From: Methylotenera sp. | GTDB taxonomy: Bacteria; Pseudomonadota; Gammaproteobacteria; Burkholderiales; Methylophilaceae | Length of the DNA: 64,000 bases | Assembly (NCBI RefSeq): GCF_030684185.1 | Contig: NZ_JAUXOY010000005.1 | Span: 32,001-96,000, forward strand | Reading direction: 5' to 3' | Shown: one piece after another, positions 45,941 to 55,956 of the stretch | How positions within the stretch are numbered: the stretch's first letter is position 1 | Layout of the letters: each line of letters opens with the position of its first letter | Notes under the pieces: model-generated | Database searches by the model: none | What the model was told of the DNA's origin: nothing | The model's input: the letters and a program-made list of their open reading frames with translations, nothing else | Made by a program: the position numbers and the translations under genes

Positions 45941-48748
45941 ATGAAAACTTTGTTATTAGTAGACGGCTCATCGTACCTGTATCGCGCCTTTCACGCCATG
46001 CCTGACTTACGAAATAGTCAAAATGAACCCACAGGGGCGATACAGGGTGTACTTAATATGTTGCGCCGGTTACATAAAGATTACCCATCAGATTATAGCG
46101 CGTGTGTTTTTGATGCAAAAGGCAAAACTTTTCGTGACGACATTTACGCAGAATATAAAGCGAATCGCGCCTCGATGCCAGATGATTTGCGCGTGCAAAT
46201 AGATCCATTACACGAAGCGATTAAAGCGTTGGGCTGGCCGCTGATTATGGAAGAAGGCGTTGAAGCCGACGACGTGATTGGGGCCTTAGCCAAGCAGGCA
46301 GAACGTGAAAATGTGCGCGTGATTATTTCAACTGGTGATAAAGATATTTCGCAACTGGTGAATCAGCACATTACGGTCGTCAATACCATGCGTGACGCTT
46401 TCAGAAAAGTCGATGATGTTCTGGACGTTGCTGGGGTAGAAAAGAAATTTGGCATACCGCCAAGTTTGATGGTGGATTATTTGATACTGATAGGTGACAC
46501 CTCAGACAATGTGCCAGGGGTTGAAAAAGTAGGGCCAAAAACCGCAGTAAAATGGCTAACGCAATACGGCTCGCTGGAGAATATAGTTGCCCATGCTGAT
46601 GAAATCAAAGGTGTGGTCGGGGAAAATTTGCGTAAGGCGCTGCCTTGGCTACCGACGGCACGTGAGCTGATTACCATCCGTTGCGATGTTGGCATTCAGG
46701 AAAATCTTGCTGATTTGGCACCGCAACTGATAGATAAAGCTAAATTAGCTGAATTGTTTGACCGCTTTGAGTTTAAAAGTTGGCGCAGAGAGTTAGATAA
46801 CATGGGAACAAGTACGCCCTCACCTTCTGCTTCGCTCCACTCTCAGCCAAAGAGTGAGGGGTTATTTGATGCTACGCACCCCGAGTCCTTCGACCAAGCT
46901 CAGCAGAGCCCAGTCGAAGTGCAAGCATTTCAAGCCAACAACAGTCGCAACTACGAAACCATTTTAACGAATGAGCAATTGAATATCTGGCTGGGTAAAA
47001 TATGTAACGCTGAACTCGTTTGCTTTGATACCGAAACCACCTCACTCGACCCGATGCTAGCCAAAATCGTCGGCATGTCATTCTCTGTCGAAGCTGGAAG
47101 TGCCGCGTATTTACCGCTAAAACATGATTATTTCGATGCGCCAGAACAGCTTAACTTTACCGAAACGCTCGCGAAAATTAAACTGGTTTTAGAAAATCCT
47201 TCCATCAAAAAAGTAGGGCAAAATCTAAAGTACGATCAGCATGTGCTAGCAAATCATGGCATCGCACTCAATGGTATTGAGCATGATACTTTGCTGCAGT
47301 CCTATGTATTCGAATCACACAAAACGCATGGCATGGATGCCCTTGCAGAGCGCCATTTGGGCTTACAAACCATCAAATTTGAAGAAGTGGCTGGCAAAGG
47401 CGCCAAACAAGTCACTTTTAACCAAGTCACAGTGGAAGTAGCGGCTGAATACGCCGCCGAAGATGCCGACATTACGCTGCAACTGCATAAAGCCATGTAC
47501 CCGCAAATCGCCGCTGATGCAAAACTGGACTACATTTACAGCCAAATTGAAATGCCGAGCTCTGGCGTGTTGTTCACCATTGAGCGTAACGGCGTGTTGA
47601 TAGATAGAGACATGCTCAATATTCAAAGTAATGAAATCGGCACAAAGTTAGTCGCACTTGAAAACCAAGCCTACGAACTCGCAGGGCAGCCTTTCAACTT
47701 GGCCTCGCCCAAGCAGTTGCAAGAAATTTTATTCGATAAACTCGGCATTAAACCGACCAAGAAAACTCCTTCCGGAGCGCCAAGTACAGACGAGGATGTG
47801 TTGCAAGAACTGGCATTAGACCACCCACTACCTAAAGTTTTATTGGAATATCGCGGGCTAGCCAAACTAAAATCCACTTATACCGACAAACTGCCGCGCA
47901 TGATTAACCCCTCTACTGGCCGGGTGCATACCAGCTATAACCAAGCGGTGGCAATCACCGGGCGGCTGGCAAGCTCAGACCCTAACTTGCAGAACATTCC
48001 TGTGCGCTCGGCTGAAGGCCGCCGTATTCGTGAAGCATTTATCGCTCCAGCAGGTAGCGTGATTGTGTCGGCCGACTATTCTCAAATAGAGCTACGCATC
48101 ATGGCACATTTATCTAAAGATACAGGTATGCTGCAAGCCTTTGCCAATAATGAGGATATCCACCGCCACACCGCTGCCGAAATTTTTGGCGTAGAACGTG
48201 AAGCTGTAGATAACGAACAACGCCGCTATGCCAAAGTCATCAACTTCGGGCTCATTTACGGCATGAGTGCCTTTGGCTTAGCGCAAAACCTCAACATTGA
48301 ACGTGGCGCAGCCCAAAGTTATATTGAACGCTACTTCTCCCGCTACCCCGGCGTGCGTGAATACATGCAAAACACCCGGGAAAGCGCCAAACAAAAAGGC
48401 TATGTTGAAACCTATTTTGGCCGCCGTTTATGGGTGCCAGAAATTAACAGTGCGAATGGCCAAAGACGCGCAGGCGCCGAACGCGCCGCCATCAACGCGC
48501 CTATGCAAGGTACGGCGGCCGACTTAATTAAACTTGCCATGATTGCGGTAGATAAATGGCTGCGGGTCGAAAAACTGAAAAGCAAACTCATTATGCAGGT
48601 ACACGATGAGCTAGTGCTGGAAGTGCCTGAAAGTGAATTAGAGTTAGTAAAAACGACTTTGCCAAAACTCATGGAGAATGTAGCAAAATTGGATGTGCCG
48701 TTGCTAGCTGAAGTTGGTGTTGGCAGTAATTGGGAAAGTGCGCATTAA
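45941..48748 (+). CDS. polA: DNA polymerase I
   Basis: Three-domain repair and gap-filling polymerase, 935 residues. The 5'-3' exonuclease (about 1-290) starts LLLVDGSSYLYRAFHAM; the 3'-5' proofreading domain has its metal ligands in FDTETTSLDP, GQNLKYDQH and AAEDADI, so proofreading is probably active; the polymerase has motif A ADYSQIELRIMAH and motif C QVHDELVLEV. The linker between the first two domains (about residues 293-327) is low-complexity and coded by two inverted repeats that look like intergenic repeat DNA. Start 45941 fits; an in-frame TTG at 45929 is not needed. Confidence 0.97.
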   Translation: MKTLLLVDGSSYLYRAFHAMPDLRNSQNEPTGAIQGVLNMLRRLHKDYPSDYSACVFDAKGKTFRDDIYAEYKANRASMPDDLRVQIDPLHEAIKALGWPLIMEEGVEADDVIGALAKQAERENVRVIISTGDKDISQLVNQHITVVNTMRDAFRKVDDVLDVAGVEKKFGIPPSLMVDYLILIGDTSDNVPGVEKVGPKTAVKWLTQYGSLENIVAHADEIKGVVGENLRKALPWLPTARELITIRCDVGIQENLADLAPQLIDKAKLAELFDRFEFKSWRRELDNMGTSTPSPSASLHSQPKSEGLFDATHPESFDQAQQSPVEVQAFQANNSRNYETILTNEQLNIWLGKICNAELVCFDTETTSLDPMLAKIVGMSFSVEAGSAAYLPLKHDYFDAPEQLNFTETLAKIKLVLENPSIKKVGQNLKYDQHVLANHGIALNGIEHDTLLQSYVFESHKTHGMDALAERHLGLQTIKFEEVAGKGAKQVTFNQVTVEVAAEYAAEDADITLQLHKAMYPQIAADAKLDYIYSQIEMPSSGVLFTIERNGVLIDRDMLNIQSNEIGTKLVALENQAYELAGQPFNLASPKQLQEILFDKLGIKPTKKTPSGAPSTDEDVLQELALDHPLPKVLLEYRGLAKLKSTYTDKLPRMINPSTGRVHTSYNQAVAITGRLASSDPNLQNIPVRSAEGRRIREAFIAPAGSVIVSADYSQIELRIMAHLSKDTGMLQAFANNEDIHRHTAAEIFGVEREAVDNEQRRYAKVINFGLIYGMSAFGLAQNLNIERGAAQSYIERYFSRYPGVREYMQNTRESAKQKGYVETYFGRRLWVPEINSANGQRRAGAERAAINAPMQGTAADLIKLAMIAVDKWLRVEKLKSKLIMQVHDELVLEVPESELELVKTTLPKLMENVAKLDVPLLAEVGVGSNWESAH
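46817..46919. repeat. Two inverted repeats translated inside the polA linker
   Basis: CCCTCAC (46817-46823) pairs with GTGAGGG (46854-46860), and CTTCGAC (46888-46894) pairs with GTCGAAG (46913-46919). Both read like common dispersed intergenic repeats (CCCTCACC...GTGAGGGG and CCTTCGACnAAGCTCAG types). They keep the polA frame and fall exactly between the 5'-3' and 3'-5' exonuclease domains. Confidence 0.55.
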
Positions 48749-48767
48749 CACACCTACAACAATACAC

Positions 48768-48992
48768 TTACATACTGGCATCAAAGAAGTCCCCAACTGT
48801 TTCATCACGGTTTAATACAACAAAGCCTTTAATCATGCGATACCAAAACCATAAGGTTGAAATAACAATTATTGCCAAACCCATCAACATAAATGGGTTA
48901 AAAAATATAATCAATGCGTCGTTCAACGAGCGGTTTTGCAAACCTTTAGTGCTGGCTGTAATGAATGAAATCACTACGGCGGAATCAAACAC
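48768..48992 (-). CDS. Small hypothetical membrane protein
   Basis: Up to 74 residues with one strong membrane span (LIIFFNPFMLMGLAIIVISTLWFWYRMI) followed by KGFVVLNRDETVG, an ending reminiscent of DUF4870-type small membrane proteins. The frame opens with GTG 48992 just after the diguanylate cyclase stop; no ribosome site is evident, and later starts are possible. It may be an operon partner or a truncated gene; the function is unknown. Confidence 0.45.
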   Translation of the reverse strand: MFDSAVVISFITASTKGLQNRSLNDALIIFFNPFMLMGLAIIVISTLWFWYRMIKGFVVLNRDETVGDFFDASM

Positions 48993-48995
48993 GAA

Positions 48996-50168
48996 CTATT
49001 TATTTGAAGTGCGTTCATTAAGGACTTCCTGCATTTGAAAATCAAACAGACGTACCGCATTACGCCCTGCTTTTTTTGCCTGATACATAGCAATGTCCGC
49101 ATGTTTAAGCAGCTCTTCGTGCGACTTTCCATGGTCGCCAAACATGGCAATGCCAATGCTTGGCGTGCTATGATATTCGTAGGCATCAAGTTGATACGGG
49201 CGGTTAAGGCTGGCTGTAATTTGGGTGCCAATTTTTTCTACCTGGGCGGCCGCTTTTGCGTGGTCTTCACTCAAATCTTCTAACATTACGACAAATTCAT
49301 CACCGCCTAAACGGGCAACGGTATCGCTATCTCGTACACAAGCTAACAATCGTTCGGCAACTTGCTTAAGCAGTAAATCGCCCATGTCATGTCCCAGGGT
49401 GTCATTGAGCATTTTGAAGTGGTCTAAATCTAAAAACAACAATGCCCCACGCTTATTCGTGCGTGCACTCATCACCAGCGCATGATTAAGCCTGTCGAGT
49501 AATAATCGACGGTTAGGCAGGTTGGTCAGCGGGTCATTAAACGCAAGCTGGTTAATTTCTTTTTCGCGCTCTGCTGCATCAAAACGTAAGGTAATGTTTT
49601 CTATGAGATTGCCATTGATATTACGTATGCTCACTATTAGAAAAATTAAGTATAAAAATCCAGAAATACTCATCGTGATAGAAATACTATCCCCAGCCAA
49701 AAATAGGCGGATTAAAATCGGAGTAAGCGTAATCAAGGTGTAGGCAATCGCGCTAACAAGGTCAACCGAGTAAGAAACAATACCTCCCGCAGACATACCT
49801 GTAAGCACGTAAATAACAAACATTTGATGCTGAAGGTGGTCAGCGGGAAACATCAGGATGCTTGTCGCGCCCCATAGCAAACTACTGGCAATCACACCTA
49901 GGCGAAATTGTGTCAGGCGCTTTTGAACGGCTAGAGTATCAGTTGCCGGGTTACGCTGGTGACTCAATGTAATGATGATTCGAATCATATTGACGATAAT
50001 CACTAACGCCAACCAGCCGATAATGACAGGTGGCGCAATCACATCACGCTGCATATAAGCAAGTATAATCGCAAGCAAAGTGCTGGCAACTAATGTTCTG
50101 CAATTAGCCGCCAAAAGTTGCTCCAGTTGTGCCGCCTGTATGGCGATTTTTTTGACTAAATCGTTCAT
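48996..50168 (-). CDS. Membrane-bound diguanylate cyclase
   Basis: Makes the second messenger cyclic di-GMP. The 390 residues begin with about six membrane spans (residues 25-185) forming a sensory region of unknown ligand, then a GGDEF domain (about 205-370). The active site is intact GGDEF at 288-292, and an RDSD I-site at 279-282, five residues before it, predicts feedback inhibition by product. No EAL domain. Nothing nearby indicates the output. Confidence 0.94.
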   Translation of the reverse strand: MNDLVKKIAIQAAQLEQLLAANCRTLVASTLLAIILAYMQRDVIAPPVIIGWLALVIIVNMIRIIITLSHQRNPATDTLAVQKRLTQFRLGVIASSLLWGATSILMFPADHLQHQMFVIYVLTGMSAGGIVSYSVDLVSAIAYTLITLTPILIRLFLAGDSISITMSISGFLYLIFLIVSIRNINGNLIENITLRFDAAEREKEINQLAFNDPLTNLPNRRLLLDRLNHALVMSARTNKRGALLFLDLDHFKMLNDTLGHDMGDLLLKQVAERLLACVRDSDTVARLGGDEFVVMLEDLSEDHAKAAAQVEKIGTQITASLNRPYQLDAYEYHSTPSIGIAMFGDHGKSHEELLKHADIAMYQAKKAGRNAVRLFDFQMQEVLNERTSNK

Positions 50169-50378
50169 TTTTGGTTGTTTTTACAGAACTAATTTCAATC
50201 GTATACTACTGTCCGTATTCATTATGTGGCATGTAGATTGTTAGTTCAACAGTTTTTCTGAATGTGATGAATATTATTTGTTTTGTATTTGCAGGAAATA
50301 ATTGTATTAAAATCGGCTAAGTAAGCTAGTAAGATAACCCTATAATATTTTCAATTTTCACTACCGCACACATAACAC

Positions 50379-51146
50379 ATGAATCGTTCTATCGGCATCT
50401 ACATCATCGGCGATGAAATCCTTTCAGGCAAACGGCAAGACGCGCATCTAAACTTTGTGATTCAAGCCCTGAAATCACGCGGCTTGCAGTTGGCTTGGGC
50501 AAATTATTTGGGGGATATTCCTGCGCAAATTACTAGCTCGCTCAAAGCCAGCATGGAGCGCAATCAACAAAACAGTCAACAAAATAACGATATTGTATTT
50601 AGCTTTGGCGGCATCGGTGCAACGCCTGATGATTTCACACGACAATGTGCAGCAGAAGCAGCTGGCGTGCCACTTGCGCGTCATGCAGGTGCGGTTGCCG
50701 AGATTGAAGCGCAGTATGGCGAAAGCGCATACCCCAAGCGCGTGTTGATGGCAGATTTTCCACTTGGTGCGTCGCTCATTCCTAACCCGGTAAACCGGGT
50801 GGCAGGCTTTGCCATCAATGGGCATTATTTTGTGCCTGGCTTTCCACAAATGGCGCACCCGATGATAACTTGGGTGCTAGATACTTATTACAAACATCTA
50901 TTTCACCAACAAGATTATATTGAAGCTTCAATACTGGTGATGGATGCAGGCGAAAGTAATCTGATAGATTTGATGCGTCAAATTTTGGCACAATACCCCG
51001 CACTCAAACTTTTCAGCCTACCAAAACTCGACTCACGACGCACTACTGAGTTAGGTGTTAAGGGTGAGGCTGCCCATGTTGAAGCGGCAATAAATGTCAT
51101 CAAACAATCTGTAACGGCACTTGGCTTTCCATGGACGGGAATCTAA
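50379..51146 (+). CDS. CinA-type molybdopterin-binding domain protein
   Basis: A 255-residue protein with the MoCF/CinA N-terminal domain: GIYIIGDEILSGKRQDAHL, and FSFGGIGATPDDFTRQ, the characteristic GGxGxTxDD motif. It lacks the C-terminal NMN deamidase domain of full-length CinA. Relatives are annotated competence/damage-inducible protein A, with no demonstrated competence role for this short form. The stop directly abuts the ykgJ-type start. Confidence 0.88.
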   Translation: MNRSIGIYIIGDEILSGKRQDAHLNFVIQALKSRGLQLAWANYLGDIPAQITSSLKASMERNQQNSQQNNDIVFSFGGIGATPDDFTRQCAAEAAGVPLARHAGAVAEIEAQYGESAYPKRVLMADFPLGASLIPNPVNRVAGFAINGHYFVPGFPQMAHPMITWVLDTYYKHLFHQQDYIEASILVMDAGESNLIDLMRQILAQYPALKLFSLPKLDSRRTTELGVKGEAAHVEAAINVIKQSVTALGFPWTGI

Positions 51147-51419
51147 TTGGAATGCAGAGCCAACTGTGGCGCATGTTGCACCGCGCCGTCTATCAATAGC
51201 CCGATTCCAGGCATGCCGAACGGCAAGCCTGCCGGCACAAGATGTATTCAATTGAATGATAACCACCAATGCATGATTTTTGGGATGCCAGAACGTCCTA
51301 GTTTTTGCGCCAGCCTGCAACCCAGCAAAGAAATGTGTGGTGACGAAAAAATTGGACAATCGCGTGAGTACGCCATGAATTGGCTTACTGAATTAGAACA
51401 AATCACGCGCCCTAATTAA
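51147..51419 (+). CDS. YkgJ-family cysteine-cluster protein
   Basis: A 90-residue protein beginning [16 protein letters not shown], the conserved cysteine cluster that may bind zinc or iron-sulfur; later cysteines are in GTRCIQL, QCMIFG, FCASL and EMCGD. The start is TTG 51147, placed immediately after the stop of the CinA-like gene (TAATTG), which suggests coupled translation. Function unknown. Its last eight bases overlap the end of the converging transporter gene. Confidence 0.85.
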   Translation: MECRANCGACCTAPSINSPIPGMPNGKPAGTRCIQLNDNHQCMIFGMPERPSFCASLQPSKEMCGDEKIGQSREYAMNWLTELEQITRPN

Positions 51420-52701
51420 AGCTGGACTGCCTAGTTTCACGCATACATAACACTGCCATAAAGCTCACCGCAGCCATTGCGGAAACATAATAACCAACCC
51501 AAGCAAGCCCTCCCCGCTCAACCAGCAGCTGAGAAACAAAAGGCGCGCTAGATGCGCCTAGAATTCCACCCAATTGATAAGCCAGTCCAGACCCTGTGTA
51601 GCGCACCGCGACAGGGAACTGCTCTGGAAGATATGCTCCCATCGGCGCAAAAGTAGCGCCCATTAAAAACAATGCGATTGCAAGAAATAGCGTGATATAA
51701 ATAATTGAACCACTTGCAACCAATGGACTTAAACTGAATCCTGCAAGCACTGCTAAAAAACTACTCACCAACAAAACAGGTTTGCGCCCAAGCCTATCAC
51801 TCAGCCATGCAGAAAGCGGGGTAGCAAGTGCCATAAATATAATGGCAATACAAAGCATTTGCAAAAAATCCACTCTCGGTATTTGTAGCGTTTTAGTCCC
51901 GTAACTTAAACAAAAAACCGTCGCGGTATAAAACAAGTTGTAACACACCACCATCGCCATAGAGCCCAGCAGCACTGGCTGATAATGCTTTTTTAACAAG
52001 GGTTTGATTGGCGTTGCATGCGTGGAATGTTCTGCCAAAGCTTTTGCAAAAGCGGGTGTTTCCACCAATTTAAACCTCACATACAAACCTACTGCCACGA
52101 GTAACGCACTGGCAATAAAAGGTAAACGCCAACCCCAGGTTTTAAACTGCTCATCTGTCAACAATAAAGCCAAGCCTAAAAAACTTAGAGTGGCCAGTAA
52201 AAACCCGACAGATGGGCCTAACTGCGGAAACATGCCAAACCAGGCACGTTTACCAACTGGTGCATGCTCGGTCGCCAGCAGTGCCGCACCGCCCCACTCG
52301 CCACCTAAACCTAACCCCTGCCCAAAGCGCAACACGCATAAAGCAATTGGCGCCCATGTGCCAATCACATCATAGCCTGGCAGCAAACCTATGAGCAAAG
52401 TAGAAATACCCATCAATAATAATGAGGCTGCGAGTGTTGCTTTGCGCCCTACTTTATCTCCAAAATGGCCGAAAACAATCGCACCTAGAGGCCTCGCAAT
52501 AAAGGCTATGCCAAAAGTTAAAAATGCGTTTAAAGATTGTACGGCAGAATCGCTGGCAGGGAAAAACACCTGTCCAATCACCAACGCAACGGCCATGGCA
52601 TAGATATAAAAATCATAAAACTCAATCGCGGTACCAATAAAGCTGGCAAAGGCAATGTGAGTGGCTGAGGGTGTGTTAGATGGAGAAGTTTTAATATTCA
52701 A
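51412..52701 (-). CDS. Metabolite:H+ symporter (MHS family, MFS)
   Basis: A 429-residue major facilitator transporter of 12 spans. Motifs of the metabolite:H+ symporter family: [14 protein letters not shown] in span 1, [13 protein letters not shown] in the span 2-3 loop, and [15 protein letters not shown] in span 4. Relatives carry shikimate, 2-oxoglutarate, citrate or proline/betaine; the substrate cannot be assigned and no catabolic gene lies beside it. Confidence 0.9.
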   Translation of the reverse strand: MNIKTSPSNTPSATHIAFASFIGTAIEFYDFYIYAMAVALVIGQVFFPASDSAVQSLNAFLTFGIAFIARPLGAIVFGHFGDKVGRKATLAASLLLMGISTLLIGLLPGYDVIGTWAPIALCVLRFGQGLGLGGEWGGAALLATEHAPVGKRAWFGMFPQLGPSVGFLLATLSFLGLALLLTDEQFKTWGWRLPFIASALLVAVGLYVRFKLVETPAFAKALAEHSTHATPIKPLLKKHYQPVLLGSMAMVVCYNLFYTATVFCLSYGTKTLQIPRVDFLQMLCIAIIFMALATPLSAWLSDRLGRKPVLLVSSFLAVLAGFSLSPLVASGSIIYITLFLAIALFLMGATFAPMGAYLPEQFPVAVRYTGSGLAYQLGGILGASSAPFVSQLLVERGGLAWVGYYVSAMAAVSFMAVLCMRETRQSSFN

Positions 52702-52860
52702 AGTGGCGCTTTCGATGAGCGTAACTAATTTACGCTTTTAATCATTATACAAAGTTTTATTTTTAAGTAGATTTAAGTATAAATTTAAGTTTTCTGACAA
52801 CTCATTTGCGTATAAAATAGGCAGCTTGCTCAAAAGTATACATAACCGTTAAAAAATTAA

Positions 52861-53898
52861 ATGCAAATCGGCTCACACATTTTAAAGAATAATTTAATCG
52901 TCGCCCCAATGGCGGGTGTAACGGATAGACCTTTCCGGCAGCTATGCAAAAAAATGGGCGCAGGATTAGCTGTGAGCGAGATGGTAACTTCTAATTCACT
53001 GCTATACGGTAGCGAAAAAACATTGCGTCGTGCAAACCATAAAGGCGAAGTTGACCCGATTTCAGTGCAAATAGCAGGCGCAGACCCACAAATGATGGCG
53101 GATGCTGCACGGCACAATGTAGATAACGGCGCACAGATTATCGACATCAACATGGGCTGTCCAGCCAAGAAAATCTGCAACGTCATGGCAGGTTCGGCCT
53201 TACTTAAAGATGAACCACTGGTTGCACAAATATTAAGGGCTGTAGTCAATGCGGTAGATGTGCCAGTGACCTTGAAAATACGTACAGGTTGGGATAAAAA
53301 CAATCGCAACGCAGTGCAAATTGCAAAAATGGCCGAAGATATTGGCGTACAAGCTTTAGCCATGCACGGTCGCACCCGCGCCTGTCTTTATACTGGTGAT
53401 GCTGAATATGACACGATTGCAGCAGTGAAACAGGCAATTAAAATACCGCTCATTGCCAATGGCGACATTACCACCCCGGAAAAAGCCAAATTTGTGCTGG
53501 ATTACACAGGTGCAGACGCCGTGATGATAGGCCGTGCTGCGCAAGGGCGGCCTTGGATATTCCGCGAGATTGAGCATTTCATCAAAACTGGTGAACATTT
53601 ACCCCCGCCAGAAGTAACAGAAATTCGCGCCGTAATGCTGGAACACCTACATGATTTATATGAGTTTTATGGCGAACTAACTGGTATGCGCATGGCGCGC
53701 AAGCATATTTCCTGGTACACAAAAGGCTTAAAAGATTCTGCTAACTTCCGTCACAGCATGAATACGCTGCAAACCATAGAATTGCAACTTTCAGCCATTG
53801 ATGAATTCTTTGACCATTTGCAAAGCCGTGACCATCGTTTGCAATACGATGTAATAGACAACCCGTTCACAAGTAACCTAGTGTTAGAGGCTGCATAA
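52861..53898 (+). CDS. dusB: tRNA-dihydrouridine synthase DusB
   Basis: FMN enzyme reducing uridines in the tRNA D-loop. The 345 residues form a TIM barrel with the catalytic cysteine 100 in NMGCPAKK, APMAGVTDRPFR near the N-terminus, and the FMN-binding GADAVMIGRAAQGRPW. Its stop shares a base with the fis start (TAATG), the classic dusB-fis operon in which Fis production is tied to DusB translation. Confidence 0.97.
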   Translation: MQIGSHILKNNLIVAPMAGVTDRPFRQLCKKMGAGLAVSEMVTSNSLLYGSEKTLRRANHKGEVDPISVQIAGADPQMMADAARHNVDNGAQIIDINMGCPAKKICNVMAGSALLKDEPLVAQILRAVVNAVDVPVTLKIRTGWDKNNRNAVQIAKMAEDIGVQALAMHGRTRACLYTGDAEYDTIAAVKQAIKIPLIANGDITTPEKAKFVLDYTGADAVMIGRAAQGRPWIFREIEHFIKTGEHLPPPEVTEIRAVMLEHLHDLYEFYGELTGMRMARKHISWYTKGLKDSANFRHSMNTLQTIELQLSAIDEFFDHLQSRDHRLQYDVIDNPFTSNLVLEAA

Positions 53899-54131
53899 TG
53901 AATAAATGCGATCTCGCCAATAGCGTAAAATTATCGTTAGATCAATACTTTAAAGACCTTGATGGTGAGCCGCCACACGCAATATATGAAATGGTTTTAG
54001 GCTGTATTGAAAAACCATTGCTGGAATATACATTGCAGTACGCTGGCGGAAACCAAAGCAAGGCGGCAGAAATATTGGGGCTAAATCGCAATACCTTACG
54101 CAAAAAAATTCAACAATACAACATCGAGTAA
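53898..54131 (+). CDS. fis: Fis-family DNA-binding protein
   Basis: Nucleoid-associated regulator, 77 residues, shorter at the N-terminus than E. coli Fis (98) as in other betaproteobacteria, so the beta-hairpin arms are reduced. The C-terminal helix-turn-helix is clear: GNQSKAAEILGLNRNTLRKKIQQY. Co-transcribed with dusB. Confidence 0.95.
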   Translation: MNKCDLANSVKLSLDQYFKDLDGEPPHAIYEMVLGCIEKPLLEYTLQYAGGNQSKAAEILGLNRNTLRKKIQQYNIE

Positions 54132-54138
54132 AAATCAC

Positions 54139-54188
54139 TTCCTTTGATTATTTAATTTAGTTTTATATTGATCTCATAATCAAAGGAA
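54139..54188. repeat. 13-bp perfect inverted repeat in the fis-purH gap
   Basis: TTCCTTTGATTAT (54139-54151) pairs perfectly with ATAATCAAAGGAA (54176-54188), with a 24-base AT-rich loop. It starts eight bases after the fis stop. No T-tract follows, but the distance suits a 3' structure of the dusB-fis transcript. Confidence 0.6.
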
Positions 54189-54291
54189 AACAAGGCAGCA
54201 AAATCTGAGGTGTTGAGGTCGATACATCAAGTTCGACAAGGCACTAAAGACCAAGCTAACGCAGTTATCATTTGCATTATGGAATAAATAT

Positions 54292-55941
54292 ATGGCAACA
54301 ATTAAACGTGCGCTTATCAGCGTTTCTGACAAATCAGGCATTTTAGAATTAGCCCTCGCTCTGACTAAATTGAATGTAGAGATTTTGTCTACTGGCGGAA
54401 CGGCAAAGCTGTTTCGCGAAAATAATGTTCCAGTAATTGAAGTCAGTGATTACACCGGTTTCACTGAAATGCTCGATGGCCGCGTTAAAACACTGCACCC
54501 AAAAGTACATGGTGGCATTTTAGGCCGTCGCGATTTACCCGAACATGTAGCCGCAATGAAATCAGCCAACATTCCAAATATCGACATGGTGGTAGTGAAT
54601 CTTTACCCATTTGAGGCAACCGTTGCTCAAGCTAACTGCTCACTTGAAGATGCTATTGAAAATATCGACATTGGCGGCCCGGCCATGGTGCGTTCTGCCG
54701 CTAAAAACTGGAAAGATGTTGCTGTATTGACAGACGCAAGCCAATACGCAGACGTCATCAGCGAGCTACAAAGCACTGGCGGCGCAGTTGCTGAAGCCAC
54801 CACTTTTGCACTTTCTGTTGCTGCATTTAATCGAGTATCACAATATGATGCTGCGATTAGCAACTATTTATCGGCCATTGATTACAAGGCCAGTATGGCA
54901 AGTAATCAACCTGTACGTCACCAGTTTCCTGCGCAAAGCAACACCAATTTTGTCAAAGTACAAGATTTGCGTTATGGCGAAAATCCACATCAGCAAGCGG
55001 CTTTTTATCGTGATTTACACCCAGCGCCAGGCTCGCTTGTCACTGCACAGCAATTGCAAGGCAAAGAATTAAGCTACAACAATATCGCCGATGCAGATGC
55101 TGCATGGGAAGCGGTTAAGAGCTTCGGCTCTTCAAACAATGGCGCCACTGGCGCTATGACAGCTTGCGTGATTGTAAAACATGCCAATCCTTGTGGCGTG
55201 GCATTAGGTACAACTGCGCTTGAAGCCTACACAAAAGCATTTCAAACTGACCCTAGCAGTGCATTTGGCGGCATTATTGCTTTTAACACCACTGTAGATA
55301 AAGCAGCAGCTGAAGCTGTAAGCAAGCAATTTGTTGAGGTTCTGATTGCTCCAGACTATACAGCAGAAGCGCTAGCCATTTTTACCGCAAAAGCTAATGT
55401 GCGTGTACTTAAAATAGCACTCCCCAAAGGTGGCGACTTAAAATCGAAATCTAGCGCCTGGGAACAAGGCCGCAACTCTCACGACACTAAACGTGTGGGT
55501 TCAGGATTGTTGATACAAACTGCTGACAACCATGAGATTAGCGAATCAGATTTAAAAGTAGTGACAAAAAAACAGCCAACCTCACAACAGATGGCAGATA
55601 TGTTATTTGCATGGCGTGTAGCTAAATATGTCAAATCAAACGCGATTGTCTTCTGCGGAAACGGCATGACGCTAGGCGTAGGCGCCGGCCAAATGAGCCG
55701 TGTGGATAGTACACGTATAGCCGTCATTAAAGCGCAAAATGCGGGTTTAGCGCTTAAAAACTCAATCGTTGCTTCTGATGCTTTCTTTCCATTCCGTGAT
55801 GGTATAGATGTACTGGCAGAGGCAGGGGCAAGCTGTGTGATTCACCCGGGCGGCAGCATGCGCGATGAAGAAGTGATTGCAGCAGCAGATGAGCATGGTT
55901 TAGTGATGGTTGTAACGGGTATCCGCCATTTTAGGCATTAA
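54292..55941 (+). CDS. purH: Bifunctional AICAR formyltransferase/IMP cyclohydrolase PurH
   Basis: Performs the last two steps of IMP synthesis. Residues 1-150 form the cyclohydrolase ([37 protein letters not shown]); the rest is the formyltransferase ([41 protein letters not shown]). At 549 residues it is about 20 longer than usual; extra residues lie near [17 protein letters not shown]. Followed 15 bases later by purD. Confidence 0.97.
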   Translation: MATIKRALISVSDKSGILELALALTKLNVEILSTGGTAKLFRENNVPVIEVSDYTGFTEMLDGRVKTLHPKVHGGILGRRDLPEHVAAMKSANIPNIDMVVVNLYPFEATVAQANCSLEDAIENIDIGGPAMVRSAAKNWKDVAVLTDASQYADVISELQSTGGAVAEATTFALSVAAFNRVSQYDAAISNYLSAIDYKASMASNQPVRHQFPAQSNTNFVKVQDLRYGENPHQQAAFYRDLHPAPGSLVTAQQLQGKELSYNNIADADAAWEAVKSFGSSNNGATGAMTACVIVKHANPCGVALGTTALEAYTKAFQTDPSSAFGGIIAFNTTVDKAAAEAVSKQFVEVLIAPDYTAEALAIFTAKANVRVLKIALPKGGDLKSKSSAWEQGRNSHDTKRVGSGLLIQTADNHEISESDLKVVTKKQPTSQQMADMLFAWRVAKYVKSNAIVFCGNGMTLGVGAGQMSRVDSTRIAVIKAQNAGLALKNSIVASDAFFPFRDGIDVLAEAGASCVIHPGGSMRDEEVIAAADEHGLVMVVTGIRHFRH

Positions 55942-55956
55942 GGTAAATATAACAAT

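Noticed and set aside
54189-54291. Possible relation between the purH leader (GACAAGGCACTAAAGACC) and the repeat at 29.8 kb (GACAAGGCGCGAAC).
   Set aside because: The match is only about ten bases; too short to claim a shared repeat family.
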